DNA of 11,371 bases from assembly GCA_020741755.1 (NCBI GenBank), contig DYYI01000056.1:1-11371 (forward strand). The letters are read 5' to 3'. Position numbers and translations under genes: made by a program. This document shows positions 1-5,990 of this stretch, one piece after another; the first letter of the stretch is position 1, and each line of letters starts with the position of its first letter. Source of the DNA: Aliicoccus persicus_A (GTDB taxonomy: Bacteria > Bacillota > Bacilli > Staphylococcales > Salinicoccaceae). The notes beneath the pieces are model-generated. The model did no database searches. It was not told the origin of the DNA and saw only the letters and a list, made by a program, of their open reading frames with translations.

Positions 1-259
1 GCTCACGGACGCGCAGATTGATTTACGTTCCAATGAAACTCGCTCACTGACTCGCAGATTGATTTGCGTTCCAATGAAAGTTGCTCACTGACACGCAGAT
101 TGATTTGCGTTTCAATGAGACTCGCTCACGGACGCGCAGATTGATTTGCGTTTCAATGAGACTCGCTCACGGACGCGCAAATTGATTTGCGTTTCAATGA
201 GACTCGCTCACGGACGCGCAAATTGATTTGCGTTTCAATGAGACTCGCTCATTGGCACA
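1..259. repeat. Array of 41-bp direct tandem repeats, extending off the left edge
   Basis: Six complete head-to-tail copies start at 1, 42, 83, 124, 165 and 206, followed by a degenerate partial copy from 247. Each unit begins gctcac(g/t)gac, continues with a central segment like gcaaattgatttgc, and ends tcaatgagactc or close variants. Copies at 165 and 206 are identical; copies at 1, 42 and 83 differ at several positions. There is no unique spacer between units, so this is a contiguous tandem repeat and not a CRISPR. The period of 41 is not a multiple of three, so it does not encode a repeat protein in one frame. The central segment can form a small hairpin (cgcaaa, loop ttga, tttgcg). The total copy number is unknown because the array is cut by the window start. 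Function is not known to me. Confidence 0.97.
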
Positions 260-284
260 CAAACAACCACCTCAACCCCACAAC

Positions 285-316
285 AAAACCCCTCTCATCA
301 AACTAGAGGGGTTTTT
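285..316. terminator. Bidirectional intrinsic terminator downstream of the GNAT gene
   Basis: The arms aaaacccctct (285-295) and agaggggtttt (305-315) are perfectly complementary over 11 bp around a 9-nt loop, with A and T runs on the two sides. It lies 3 nt beyond the stop codon of the minus-strand acetyltransferase gene and would also stop transcription arriving from the repeat array. Confidence 0.9.
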
Positions 317-318
317 AT

Positions 319-771
319 CTACAACTCATATGTCAGTACCAACTGGTCTTTGGCTTGGATGCCATTTTCCCAAATCGGTGTTTCATAATGATTCAAAAAA
401 TGATCCTTATTTATATCCGTAATTCTAAATCCACTTTTCTGATATAAAGCCAGCTGATTGATACTGGAGTTTGCTGTCGCAATATCCACATGACTCACTT
501 CCAACTCACGCGAGTAATCAACAGATTTTTGCATCAATTCTTTCGCAATCCCACGTCCGCGATGACTTTCTCGCACGGACACATTCATGATTTCGGTATA
601 ATCTTCATCATGCTGCTTCAATACGATGACACCCACGACTTCCTGGTCATCTTCATAAACAAAAATGGTACTATTCACTAAGTAACCTTCAACTTGTCCA
701 CGCGACGGATCTGCAACCAACAGTAAATCCATCACTTCTTCACTGACTTGTTCAATCGCTTTGATCATCAT
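319..771 (-). CDS. GNAT family N-acetyltransferase, YvbK-like
   Basis: A single-domain GNAT acetyltransferase of 150 residues that should move an acetyl group from acetyl-CoA to an amine on an unknown small molecule or protein. Motif A is visible as VRESHRGRGIA near residues 66-76, with R71-G-R-G-I-A being the pyrophosphate-binding Q/RxxGxG/A loop. Motif B follows as NSSINQLALYQKSGF around 101-115. The C-terminal half, with FLNHYETPIWENGIQAKDQ, resembles B. subtilis YvbK from memory; the substrate cannot be told from sequence. The reading frame is open 17 codons further upstream, but the ATG at 771 has GGGAG 5 nt ahead of it (complement 777-781), so this start is preferred. The gene has its own promoter and terminator and appears monocistronic. 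It is cytoplasmic, with no membrane segment. Confidence 0.9.
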   Translation of the reverse strand: MMIKAIEQVSEEVMDLLLVADPSRGQVEGYLVNSTIFVYEDDQEVVGVIVLKQHDEDYTEIMNVSVRESHRGRGIAKELMQKSVDYSRELEVSHVDIATANSSINQLALYQKSGFRITDINKDHFLNHYETPIWENGIQAKDQLVLTYEL

Positions 772-776
772 AAAAA

Positions 777-781
777 CTCCC
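777..781 (-). promoter_or_regulatory. Ribosome binding site deciding the GNAT start
   Basis: GGGAG on the minus strand sits 5 nt before the ATG at 771. It favours the 150-residue form over a longer frame that would start at 822 without a comparable site. Confidence 0.75.
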
Positions 782-874
782 TTCAATTCTTTTTGTTCTA
801 CTAAAGGCGAGTATCTTTGCATGCAATGTGTCTTATAAACGATAAAAAACCATCCATTAAAAGGGAATAGCTTT

Positions 875-880
875 ATTATA
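875..880 (-). promoter_or_regulatory. Extended -10 promoter for the GNAT gene
   Basis: On the minus strand TGTTATAAT provides a perfect TATAAT hexamer with an upstream TG dinucleotide (extended -10). No good -35 box is seen 16-18 bp upstream, which is acceptable for an extended -10 promoter. Transcription would start near 868, giving a leader of about 98 nt. The site lies about 35 bp past the ykkD stop. Confidence 0.6.
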
Positions 881-915
881 ACAGAAAACAGCGGTTACTT
901 TGATGATTTTTTCTT

Positions 916-1233
916 CTATGCTGTCACCAGACGTAGTCCAATGACTGCGACGACGATCAAGCTCACATAAAATATTCGTTTCACTGATGCACTATCTCCA
1001 TAGAGTACGATACCGAGTATCACACTGCCGACAGTCCCCATACCTGTCCACACAGCATACGATACGCCGAGTGGTATTGATTCCATTGCAATTCCGAGCA
1101 ACAATAGGCTCGCTGAAAATCCAAGAACAATCTCAAGAATACCGCTGATACGTTTACCACTATTAAAACGCTGGATGCCATTCACACCGACAACTTCAAG
1201 AAATCCTGCAGTAATTAATATAATCCAACTCAT
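916..1233 (-). CDS. ykkD: SMR family guanidinium exporter subunit, YkkD/GdnD-like
   Basis: A four-helix small multidrug resistance (SMR) protein of 105 residues in the cytoplasmic membrane. The conserved transmembrane-1 glutamate is E13 in WIILITAGFLEVVG, and the helix-3 signature appears as ESIPLGVSYAVWTGMGTVGS. Length and sequence match the YkkD partner of the two-component guanidinium/proton antiporter YkkC-YkkD; such SMR pairs work as heteromers. The ATG overlaps the TGA of the upstream ykkC by 4 nt (ATGA), so the subunits are translationally coupled and expressed under the same guanidine-I riboswitch. Members of this family with that riboswitch are known to export guanidinium; transport by this protein is inferred from homology and context. 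No clear terminator is seen downstream. Confidence 0.93.
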   Translation of the reverse strand: MSWIILITAGFLEVVGVNGIQRFNSGKRISGILEIVLGFSASLLLLGIAMESIPLGVSYAVWTGMGTVGSVILGIVLYGDSASVKRIFYVSLIVVAVIGLRLVTA

Positions 1234-1565
1234 GGCTTAACCTCTTTCTTTTCATCGACGTCAGTCACGGTTTTAAGTCCGAGTATTCCCGTGAGCAATA
1301 ACAGGATAAAGAACACGACCCCGAAGCTAAAATTAAGATCGAAAAAGATAAAGTCCACAAGGACTGTACCGACTGTGCCGAGTCCGACGAACACGGCATA
1401 CACCGTTGCTGTTGGTAATTTCGTGCCCGCATAGATCAGCAAACCAAAGCTGACAACAATCGCAATAGCCGTCAGTGTCCACGTTGTGAAGTCATTGGCA
1501 TATTTAAGTCCAGTTGCCCATCCAATTTCAAAAATTGCTGCGATTACAACAAGTATCCACATCAT
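1230..1565 (-). CDS. ykkC: SMR family guanidinium exporter subunit, YkkC/GdnC-like
   Basis: The first subunit of the paired SMR exporter, 111 residues, with four membrane helices and a charged C-terminal tail (DVDEKKEVKP) as in YkkC proteins. The essential helix-1 glutamate is E13 in AAIFEIGW and the helix-3 segment is LPTATVYAVFVGLGTVGT. The start at 1565 is chosen because GGGGG lies 5 nt upstream (complement 1571-1575) and because it puts the glutamate at position 13, as in B. subtilis YkkC; a second ATG directly follows and is also possible. The gene begins 17 nt downstream of a riboswitch terminator and overlaps ykkD by 4 nt. The riboswitch makes guanidinium the likely substrate, exported in exchange for protons. 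Confidence 0.94.
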   Translation of the reverse strand: MMWILVVIAAIFEIGWATGLKYANDFTTWTLTAIAIVVSFGLLIYAGTKLPTATVYAVFVGLGTVGTVLVDFIFFDLNFSFGVVFFILLLLTGILGLKTVTDVDEKKEVKP

Positions 1566-1582
1566 TATTTCCCCCAAATTCA

Positions 1583-1632
1583 AAAATAAAAAGCCCGGCA
1601 GAGATAGCAATTTGCTATTCTCCCAGGCTTTT
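1583..1632 (-). terminator. Riboswitch-controlled intrinsic terminator ahead of ykkC-ykkD
   Basis: On the minus strand AAAAGCC (1632-1626) pairs with GGGCTTTTT (1596-1588), and inside it GAGA-A-TAGCA pairs with TGCTA-T-CTC around a short A-rich loop; a T-rich tract follows. The 5' arm overlaps the last conserved segment of the aptamer (AAAAGCCTGGGAGA), so aptamer folding and terminator folding exclude each other. This fits the known ON-switch logic of guanidine-I riboswitches. Confidence 0.88.
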
Positions 1633-1705
1633 GTCCTTCCGTGTACAGTGTTGCCACTGCGTTTTCTCTCGGACCTGACCTCATTTCGAGCGGAACCCTA
1701 GAAAA
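1619..1705 (-). promoter_or_regulatory. Guanidine-I riboswitch (ykkC motif) aptamer
   Basis: Read on the minus strand, the leader holds the hallmark ykkC segments in order: CTAGGGTTCCG (1701-1691), GGTCCGAGAGAAAAC (1675-1661), a 5-bp hairpin CAGTG-GCAA-CACTG with a GNRA tetraloop (1659-1646), then ACACGGAAGGACAAAAGCC and TGGGAGA (down to about 1619). These are the most conserved positions of the guanidine-I class, which binds guanidinium. The location directly before a ykkC-ykkD pair is the textbook context. Aptamer ends are approximate. Confidence 0.95.
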
Positions 1706-1727
1706 CTTCGTTATTTAATTCTTTTTA

Positions 1728-1756
1728 AATGTAGCACATCGATTTTCTAAGTTCAA
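1728..1756 (-). promoter_or_regulatory. Promoter of the guanidine riboswitch transcript
   Basis: On the minus strand TTGAAC (1756-1751) and TACATT (1733-1728) are separated by 17 bp, and the -10 box carries an upstream TG (TGCTACATT, extended -10). The predicted start near 1721 lies about 20 nt before the aptamer. The -35 box overlaps the stop codon of the preceding MFS gene. Confidence 0.65.
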
Positions 1757-3021
1757 TTTTGACGCATTTGTTTCGTGCCACGGAGTACGATTGGAATGAG
1801 CAATAACGAGAACACGCCACCCGCAAGTGACAGCAATTCGAAACTTGCACCAGCGACGACCATTCCACTCATCGCTGAACCCGAAGCGCCACCGAGGGCA
1901 ATGAAGACGTCCACTGTACCTTGCAATTTCGCACGCGTCGTCGGTTCTGTTGCATCGACAATCAATGCGGTACCACTGATGAGGCCAAAGTTCCAGCCGA
2001 GACCGAGCAAGATGAGTGCAATTGTAATCCAGAAGAGCGAATCTCCCGGTGCTAAAGATGCAACAACACCTGCGCCAAGCAGCGTGACGCCACCCATCAT
2101 TGCCATCATTTTTCTGCCGATTTTATCGACTAAAATTCCTGTAATTGGAGAGGGCATATACATCGCTGCGATGTGAAAACCTATGACGAGTCCGACAGAT
2201 TCGAGTGGGTGCCCATGGTGTCCCATATGGATCGGTGTCATCGTCATGATCGCGAGCATGACGATCTGCGTCATGACCATGATAATTGCACCCGTAATAA
2301 CGAGTCGATGATTCGTTTCTGTTCGCTCTGAAATATCGTCATTTGGCGCAACATTTTTTTCATTGTAAGCAAGTGCCACAAAAAGAGGATCCGGTCGCAT
2401 TAATATGAGAAGCACAATCCCTGCTAAAGTAAATGCAACTGCAGATAAAATAAACGGTCCCGCGAGTGCAGGCACCCCGAGAGATTCGGCAAAGTCACCC
2501 ATGACACCGACTAAATTCGGTCCTGCGACTGCACCAAACGTCGTAGCAAACATCGCGATGCTCACTGCTGTCCCACGCTGTTTTTTCGTCGCAAGATCAG
2601 TTCCGGCATATCGTGCTTGTAAATTCGTTGCTGTCCCTGACCCGTAAATAAACATTGCAATAAATAGGAGTGGGATATTATGTATCACGGCTGCAAGCAC
2701 AACAAGTGCTGCACCAATTCCACCGGTAATGAATCCGAGAGAAAGTCCGAGGCGGCGGCCGAAACGATTTGACAGTCGTCCGACAATTAACGCGGCCGCC
2801 GCTGACCCTAATGTGAACAGCGCTGCCGGCAATCCTGTCACGGATTCGTCACCCATCATGTCGCCTGCAAGCAACGCACCGACAGTGATGCCGGCAGCGA
2901 GCCCCGCACCACCGAATACTTGGGATAGCATAACGATGATCAATGTGCGTTTATATAATTTTTCTTTTTTCTCTTGTGTCACATGAATCGCATCCGTTTG
3001 ACTCACTGCCACCACCGCCAT
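1753..3021 (-). CDS. Major facilitator superfamily transporter, probable drug/solute exporter
   Basis: A 422-residue integral membrane protein with about twelve hydrophobic segments. The cytoplasmic loop 2-3 motif is G81-RLSNRFGRR, a good match to the MFS motif A (GxLaDrxGRkR), and a second copy, DKIGRK near 299-304, marks the start of the C-terminal half. A loop near 265-271 is histidine-rich (HMGHHGH). The substrate is unknown; the architecture suits a proton-coupled exporter. The start is 11 nt after the stop of the upstream ABC permease, so it is probably the last gene of that operon. The Shine-Dalgarno sequence at the ATG is weak (AAAGA); a GTG at codon 6 (3006) has GGTGG 5 nt ahead and could be the true start, shortening the protein by five residues. 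Confidence 0.88.
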   Translation of the reverse strand: MAVVAVSQTDAIHVTQEKKEKLYKRTLIIVMLSQVFGGAGLAAGITVGALLAGDMMGDESVTGLPAALFTLGSAAAALIVGRLSNRFGRRLGLSLGFITGGIGAALVVLAAVIHNIPLLFIAMFIYGSGTATNLQARYAGTDLATKKQRGTAVSIAMFATTFGAVAGPNLVGVMGDFAESLGVPALAGPFILSAVAFTLAGIVLLILMRPDPLFVALAYNEKNVAPNDDISERTETNHRLVITGAIIMVMTQIVMLAIMTMTPIHMGHHGHPLESVGLVIGFHIAAMYMPSPITGILVDKIGRKMMAMMGGVTLLGAGVVASLAPGDSLFWITIALILLGLGWNFGLISGTALIVDATEPTTRAKLQGTVDVFIALGGASGSAMSGMVVAGASFELLSLAGGVFSLLLIPIVLRGTKQMRQN

Positions 3022-3032
3022 TTCTTTTTACA

Positions 3033-3794
3033 TTATGAAACTTCCATTTTTTTAAATCGTACAATTGTTAATACATACATTACAACCGTTGCAACAAAGG
3101 TGACGCCGAGTGATCTGTACAATTCATCAAACTCAAACGACCCTTCAATGAGTGCCACATTATGACTGACGATATAATTCGGTAGCCATTCCGCAATATC
3201 TGGATGTATCGCGAGCAACATAAACGCAAATACAACAACGAGCACTGTACTTAGCACGACGATGAAGTTTTTAAACAATACCGATGATAATAAAATCAGA
3301 CTGATTAAAAATATGCCGTAGAACCATGTAGTGAACAACGCACCGAACAACTGGTTGAGCGGCTCATCCCAATAAAATATCGTGTAGAAATACGTCAGCG
3401 CTGCTGCAATCGCGTAAGAAACTGTCCAGACAATCACTAAGAACAATGCTTTCGTGTGGATGACAATCGAACGACTCAAGCCCTTAGTTAATAAATTAAT
3501 CAAAGTCCCTCTTGAAAACTCGATTGTTAACACACTACCGAAAACGATGATGAAAATGAGTAACCCCATCTGATTCATGTTGGAGTAAAATTGTGTAAAT
3601 GCATCATATGCTGTTGGATCTGGCAAAGTGAATCCCGGCATTTCTTCCTCTAACACAGACCCCAGAATCTCTGGTGTTAACAGCGCAACGAGCGGACTCA
3701 TAATGCCCACTATAGCAAACACAATGAGCAAGGCAACAAATTTAAAACTCTTCCACGCTTGTGTCCATTCTTTCTTGAACATTGCATTAAACAT
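3033..3794 (-). CDS. ABC-2 type transporter permease, YxlG-like
   Basis: The 253-residue membrane subunit of an ABC exporter. Six hydrophobic segments lie near residues 20-40, 76-93, 113-138, 152-175, 177-196 and 230-246. Between segments 2 and 3 is E92-FSRGTLINLLTKGLSRSIVIHTK, the cytoplasmic coupling element typical of ABC-2 permeases. The ATG shares one base with the ATPase stop codon (TAATG) and is preceded by GGAGGTG 5 nt upstream (complement 3800-3806), so it is translated directly after its ATPase partner. Gene order PLDc_N, ATPase, permease matches yxlE-yxlF-yxlG of B. subtilis. The cargo is unknown; peptide or antibiotic export or self-protection is the usual suggestion for this family. 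Confidence 0.9.
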   Translation of the reverse strand: MFNAMFKKEWTQAWKSFKFVALLIVFAIVGIMSPLVALLTPEILGSVLEEEMPGFTLPDPTAYDAFTQFYSNMNQMGLLIFIIVFGSVLTIEFSRGTLINLLTKGLSRSIVIHTKALFLVIVWTVSYAIAAALTYFYTIFYWDEPLNQLFGALFTTWFYGIFLISLILLSSVLFKNFIVVLSTVLVVVFAFMLLAIHPDIAEWLPNYIVSHNVALIEGSFEFDELYRSLGVTFVATVVMYVLTIVRFKKMEVS

Positions 3795-4666
3795 TACGTC
3801 ACCTCCAAGTAAACATCTTCGAGTGACGGTCGTGCTTGTTCAATGTGAATCGGATAGATTTTATGTTCATTTAACTGTTCATACAGTGCTTCAAGCTCAA
3901 TCTCTGGAATATAGAACATCCCCTCACGCGGTTCTGATGTAAATACAGACTTTAACTTTTCCACGTCCTCATCTTGTACAGTGACGAGCACCCCGCTCGG
4001 TGGTAGCTTATCCGTTTTTAAATCGAGCTCCCGTATGATATGACCATCTTTCAAAATTCCAACGCGGTCACTGATCTGCTCGACATCACTTAAAATATGC
4101 GTCGAGAAAATGACTGTCGTTTCTGACTTAATTGATTTCAAGATTCCCAAAATATCACGGCGGCCTTTCGGATCGAGCGCTGACGTCGGCTCATCACAAA
4201 TCAACAATTTCGGTTGATGGATCAAGGCCTGCGCCACACCGAGACGCTGTTTCATACCACGAGAATACCCTTTGATCTTCGTATCAACGTCGCTCAAGCC
4301 GACTAATTCCAACAACGCCTCAATTCGCGCCGCACTTTTATCTTTTGTAATGTTTGTAATTTCTGCACATAGTTTCAAATATTCTCGCGCGTCCATAAAC
4401 GGATAAAATTCAGGTACATCCGGGAGATACCCGACATGACGATTTGTCTTCGTCTCACCAAATGTCACAGGCTCACCGCAGACAAATACTTCGCCTGCAT
4501 CAATTTTTAACAGTCCCAAAATAATCCGCATCGTCGTCGTCTTACCTTCACCGTTGCCACCGATGAAGCCATAAATCTCATTCTCTTTCACAGAAAATGA
4601 TACGTCCGCGAGCACCGTCTTGTCACCAAAACTTTTCTTTAGATTTTTTACTTCTAATATATTCAT
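3794..4666 (-). CDS. ABC transporter ATP-binding protein, YxlF-like
   Basis: The 290-residue nucleotide-binding subunit that powers the adjacent ABC-2 permease. Visible motifs are Walker A G36-GNGEGKT, a Q-loop region GYLPDVPEFY (79-88) with an aspartate where the glutamate of the usual GYLPE is found, signature YSRGMKQR (134-141), Walker B LLICDE (154-159), D-loop SALD (162-165) and the H-loop histidine H190 (STHILSD). About 80 residues follow the ATPase core, a common accessory tail in this subfamily. It overlaps the upstream PLDc_N gene by 4 nt (ATGA), has GGAGA 7 nt before the start, and touches the permease gene downstream, so the three are co-translated. It acts on the cytoplasmic face of the membrane as a dimer. 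Confidence 0.94.
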   Translation of the reverse strand: MNILEVKNLKKSFGDKTVLADVSFSVKENEIYGFIGGNGEGKTTTMRIILGLLKIDAGEVFVCGEPVTFGETKTNRHVGYLPDVPEFYPFMDAREYLKLCAEITNITKDKSAARIEALLELVGLSDVDTKIKGYSRGMKQRLGVAQALIHQPKLLICDEPTSALDPKGRRDILGILKSIKSETTVIFSTHILSDVEQISDRVGILKDGHIIRELDLKTDKLPPSGVLVTVQDEDVEKLKSVFTSEPREGMFYIPEIELEALYEQLNEHKIYPIHIEQARPSLEDVYLEVT

Positions 4667-4869
4667 GCCCGTTTCTCCAACACAAAGTAGAGTATCGGGC
4701 CGATTAAATTAAATAGAATAATAATCAGGGCCCAGAGCAGCTTGTTCATATAGTGAACTCGGTTTTGTCGGATCAACATGATGAGTGCAGTTAATGAGAG
4801 TAAGACTTGCAATCCAATCAATGGGATTAAAAAAGGTAAATAGGCTTGAATTTCATCGAAGACTTCCAT
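4663..4869 (-). CDS. Small PLDc_N-domain membrane protein, YxlE-like
   Basis: A 68-residue protein with two membrane helices, near residues 12-33 and 44-64. The second half, NKLLWALIIILFNLIGPILYFVLEKR, is a clear PLDc_N (phospholipase D N-terminal-like) domain without any catalytic HKD region, which is normal for these small stand-alone proteins. Its place as first gene before an ABC ATPase and permease copies the yxlE-yxlF-yxlG arrangement, where it is taken to be an accessory membrane subunit; its exact job is not established. AAAGGAGT lies 7 nt before the ATG (complement 4877-4884), and the 3' end overlaps the ATPase gene by 4 nt. Confidence 0.88.
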   Translation of the reverse strand: MEVFDEIQAYLPFLIPLIGLQVLLSLTALIMLIRQNRVHYMNKLLWALIIILFNLIGPILYFVLEKRA

Positions 4870-4931
4870 GTGATTTACTCCTTTAATTAAGAAAGTTGAC
4901 GTAATAGTCTGTGTGTATTTTTGTTACTTTT

Positions 4932-4962
4932 ATTTTACCATTGAATGTAAATAGATGGTAAA
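4932..4962 (-). promoter_or_regulatory. Candidate promoter and overlapping operator of the PLDc_N-ABC-MFS operon
   Basis: On the minus strand TGGTAAAAT gives an extended -10 box (TAAAAT at 4937-4932). An 8-bp perfect inverted repeat, tttaccat at 4934-4941 and atggtaaa at 4955-4962 with a 13-bp spacer, overlaps that box. This geometry suits a dimeric repressor. No good -35 hexamer is seen. The transcript would have a leader of about 55-60 nt. Confidence 0.4.
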
Positions 4963-4964
4963 GC

Positions 4965-5006
4965 AAAAAAAGCACACTAATCTCTACGCATAGAGATTAA
5001 TGTGCT
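4965..5006 (-). terminator. Intrinsic terminator after the XRE regulator gene
   Basis: Arms agcaca plus taatctct (4971-4985) and agagatta plus tgtgct (4992-5006) pair with one mismatch and a 6-nt loop; on the minus strand a run of seven T follows (4971-4965). It separates the DUF2975-XRE operon from the ABC operon. Confidence 0.92.
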
Positions 5007-5016
5007 CAACATACCA

Positions 5017-5226
5017 TTATTCTTCATCCGGCACATATTCCAATATGTCACCTGGTTGGCATTCGAGTACTTGGCATATCGCTTCCAATGTGGAAAATCG
5101 AATCGCCTTTACTTTACCTGTCTTTAAGTTAGATAGGTTAACAACAGATACACCAACTTCTTCTGCCAGTTGATTCAACTGCATTTTCCTATCTGCGAGC
5201 ATCCGGTCCAATCTTACAATTATCAT
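5017..5226 (-). CDS. XRE/Cro-type helix-turn-helix regulator, YozG-like
   Basis: A 69-residue DNA-binding protein that is almost entirely one helix-turn-helix domain. The helices run about 16-40 (LNQLAEEVGVSVVNLSNLKTGKVKAI), followed by RFSTLEAICQVLECQPGDILEY, the strongly conserved end of this small XRE subfamily. It resembles B. subtilis YozG. The frame is also open from a GTG at 5235 and an ATG at 5232, but AGGTGA lies 5 nt before the ATG at 5226, and that start gives the usual N-terminus MIIVRLDRML. It directly follows the DUF2975 gene, whose stop lies within the ribosome binding region, so translation is coupled. XRE/DUF2975 pairs are widespread; a role in regulating its own operon is plausible but not shown. 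Confidence 0.9.
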   Translation of the reverse strand: MIIVRLDRMLADRKMQLNQLAEEVGVSVVNLSNLKTGKVKAIRFSTLEAICQVLECQPGDILEYVPDEE

Positions 5227-5235
5227 CCTCATCAC

Positions 5236-5886
5236 CTACACAGTCTGATCATATTCATTTTGCAAATATGTTCCATATTTAAATACTCTACCAATCATCC
5301 ATACGAGCACACCGATAAACAACAGGACAATATCGATTGAGAAACTGTACGTGAGCATATCACTAAAATCAAATAACACATCCGTAAAGTGAGACATGAT
5401 TTCAGGGTTTGATTCAAAGAAATCAACCGCCATGTAACTACCAGCTAATTCTTGAACACCATACCAAATGCTGAGCGTAATGATTGTGTATCCAACATAC
5501 TCAACATACTTGCTGTTTTTCTCATCGAAGTAGTGACCTTCTTTCAAGTTCTTTAACCAACGGTTAATGAAAATTGTAATCGAGATTAAAAGGAACATCA
5601 CAACCATGCTTGAAAGCATGACGAGAATAATTGGCAACTGGTTAATGACTAAGTTTTCAGTGACTTCATTTGATAAAAGTCCAAGTTGCTCGAGTTCTAC
5701 TGTAAGTTCTGTAAATGGAACGTTTTGAATCAAATTAACAATTGATTCCGCTGCGACGAGTACAACGATAATTCCGATAACAATCCCAACAACGGCTAAC
5801 GATAACACAACAACCGGAATAAATGACAACACGTAGAAAAGTGAGACGAATTTGTTAAATTGTTTTTCTGCTTTTACTGGTTCCAT
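5236..5886 (-). CDS. DUF2975 family membrane protein, YoaS-like
   Basis: A 216-residue membrane protein with four hydrophobic segments, near residues 14-46, 83-109, 128-147 and 180-200. The stretch KNLKEGHYFDEKNSKYVEYVGY between segments 2 and 3, and the C-terminal GTYLQNEYDQTV, match the family pattern (G..F...N, and LQ.E.D.TV) of DUF2975. Biochemical function is unknown for the family. It is the first gene of a two-gene operon with a small XRE regulator, an association seen repeatedly in Bacillota and suggesting a membrane sensor or modulator paired with its transcription factor. AGGAGA sits 8 nt before the ATG (complement 5895-5900). Confidence 0.88.
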   Translation of the reverse strand: MEPVKAEKQFNKFVSLFYVLSFIPVVVLSLAVVGIVIGIIVVLVAAESIVNLIQNVPFTELTVELEQLGLLSNEVTENLVINQLPIILVMLSSMVVMFLLISITIFINRWLKNLKEGHYFDEKNSKYVEYVGYTIITLSIWYGVQELAGSYMAVDFFESNPEIMSHFTDVLFDFSDMLTYSFSIDIVLLFIGVLVWMIGRVFKYGTYLQNEYDQTV

Positions 5887-5932
5887 GATAGAAATCTCCT
5901 ATACCTTTGATGAATTTTTTCATTTACACGTT

Positions 5933-5963
5933 ATTCTAAAGTTTTCGTATCAAAGTGAGTCAA
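5933..5963 (-). promoter_or_regulatory. Candidate promoter of the DUF2975-XRE operon
   Basis: On the minus strand TTGACT (5963-5958) and TAGAAT (5938-5933) each match the sigma-A consensus at five of six positions, but the spacer is 19 bp, longer than the optimum. A long spacer sometimes marks regulator-dependent promoters. The transcript would begin about 40 nt before the start codon. Confidence 0.42.
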
Positions 5964-5990
5964 TTGCCAAACGACTTCAGCAACGATCAA

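Noticed and set aside
1..259. CRISPR array
   Set aside because: The 41-bp units are contiguous and nearly identical throughout; there are no unique spacers and no cas genes in the window.
228..422. Plus-strand open frame running out of the repeat array
   Set aside because: It starts inside a repeat unit, runs through a strong terminator hairpin and lies over the 3' end of the GNAT gene; it has no ribosome binding site and no recognisable sequence.
823..915. Terminator directly after ykkD
   Set aside because: Only a 5-bp pairing (acagc/gctgt) with a loop of about 30 nt is found, too weak to call.
1775..2986. Plus-strand open frames opposite the MFS gene
   Set aside because: They are antisense shadows rich in Pro, Ala, Ser and Thr, typical of the reverse complement of a membrane protein gene; no start signals.
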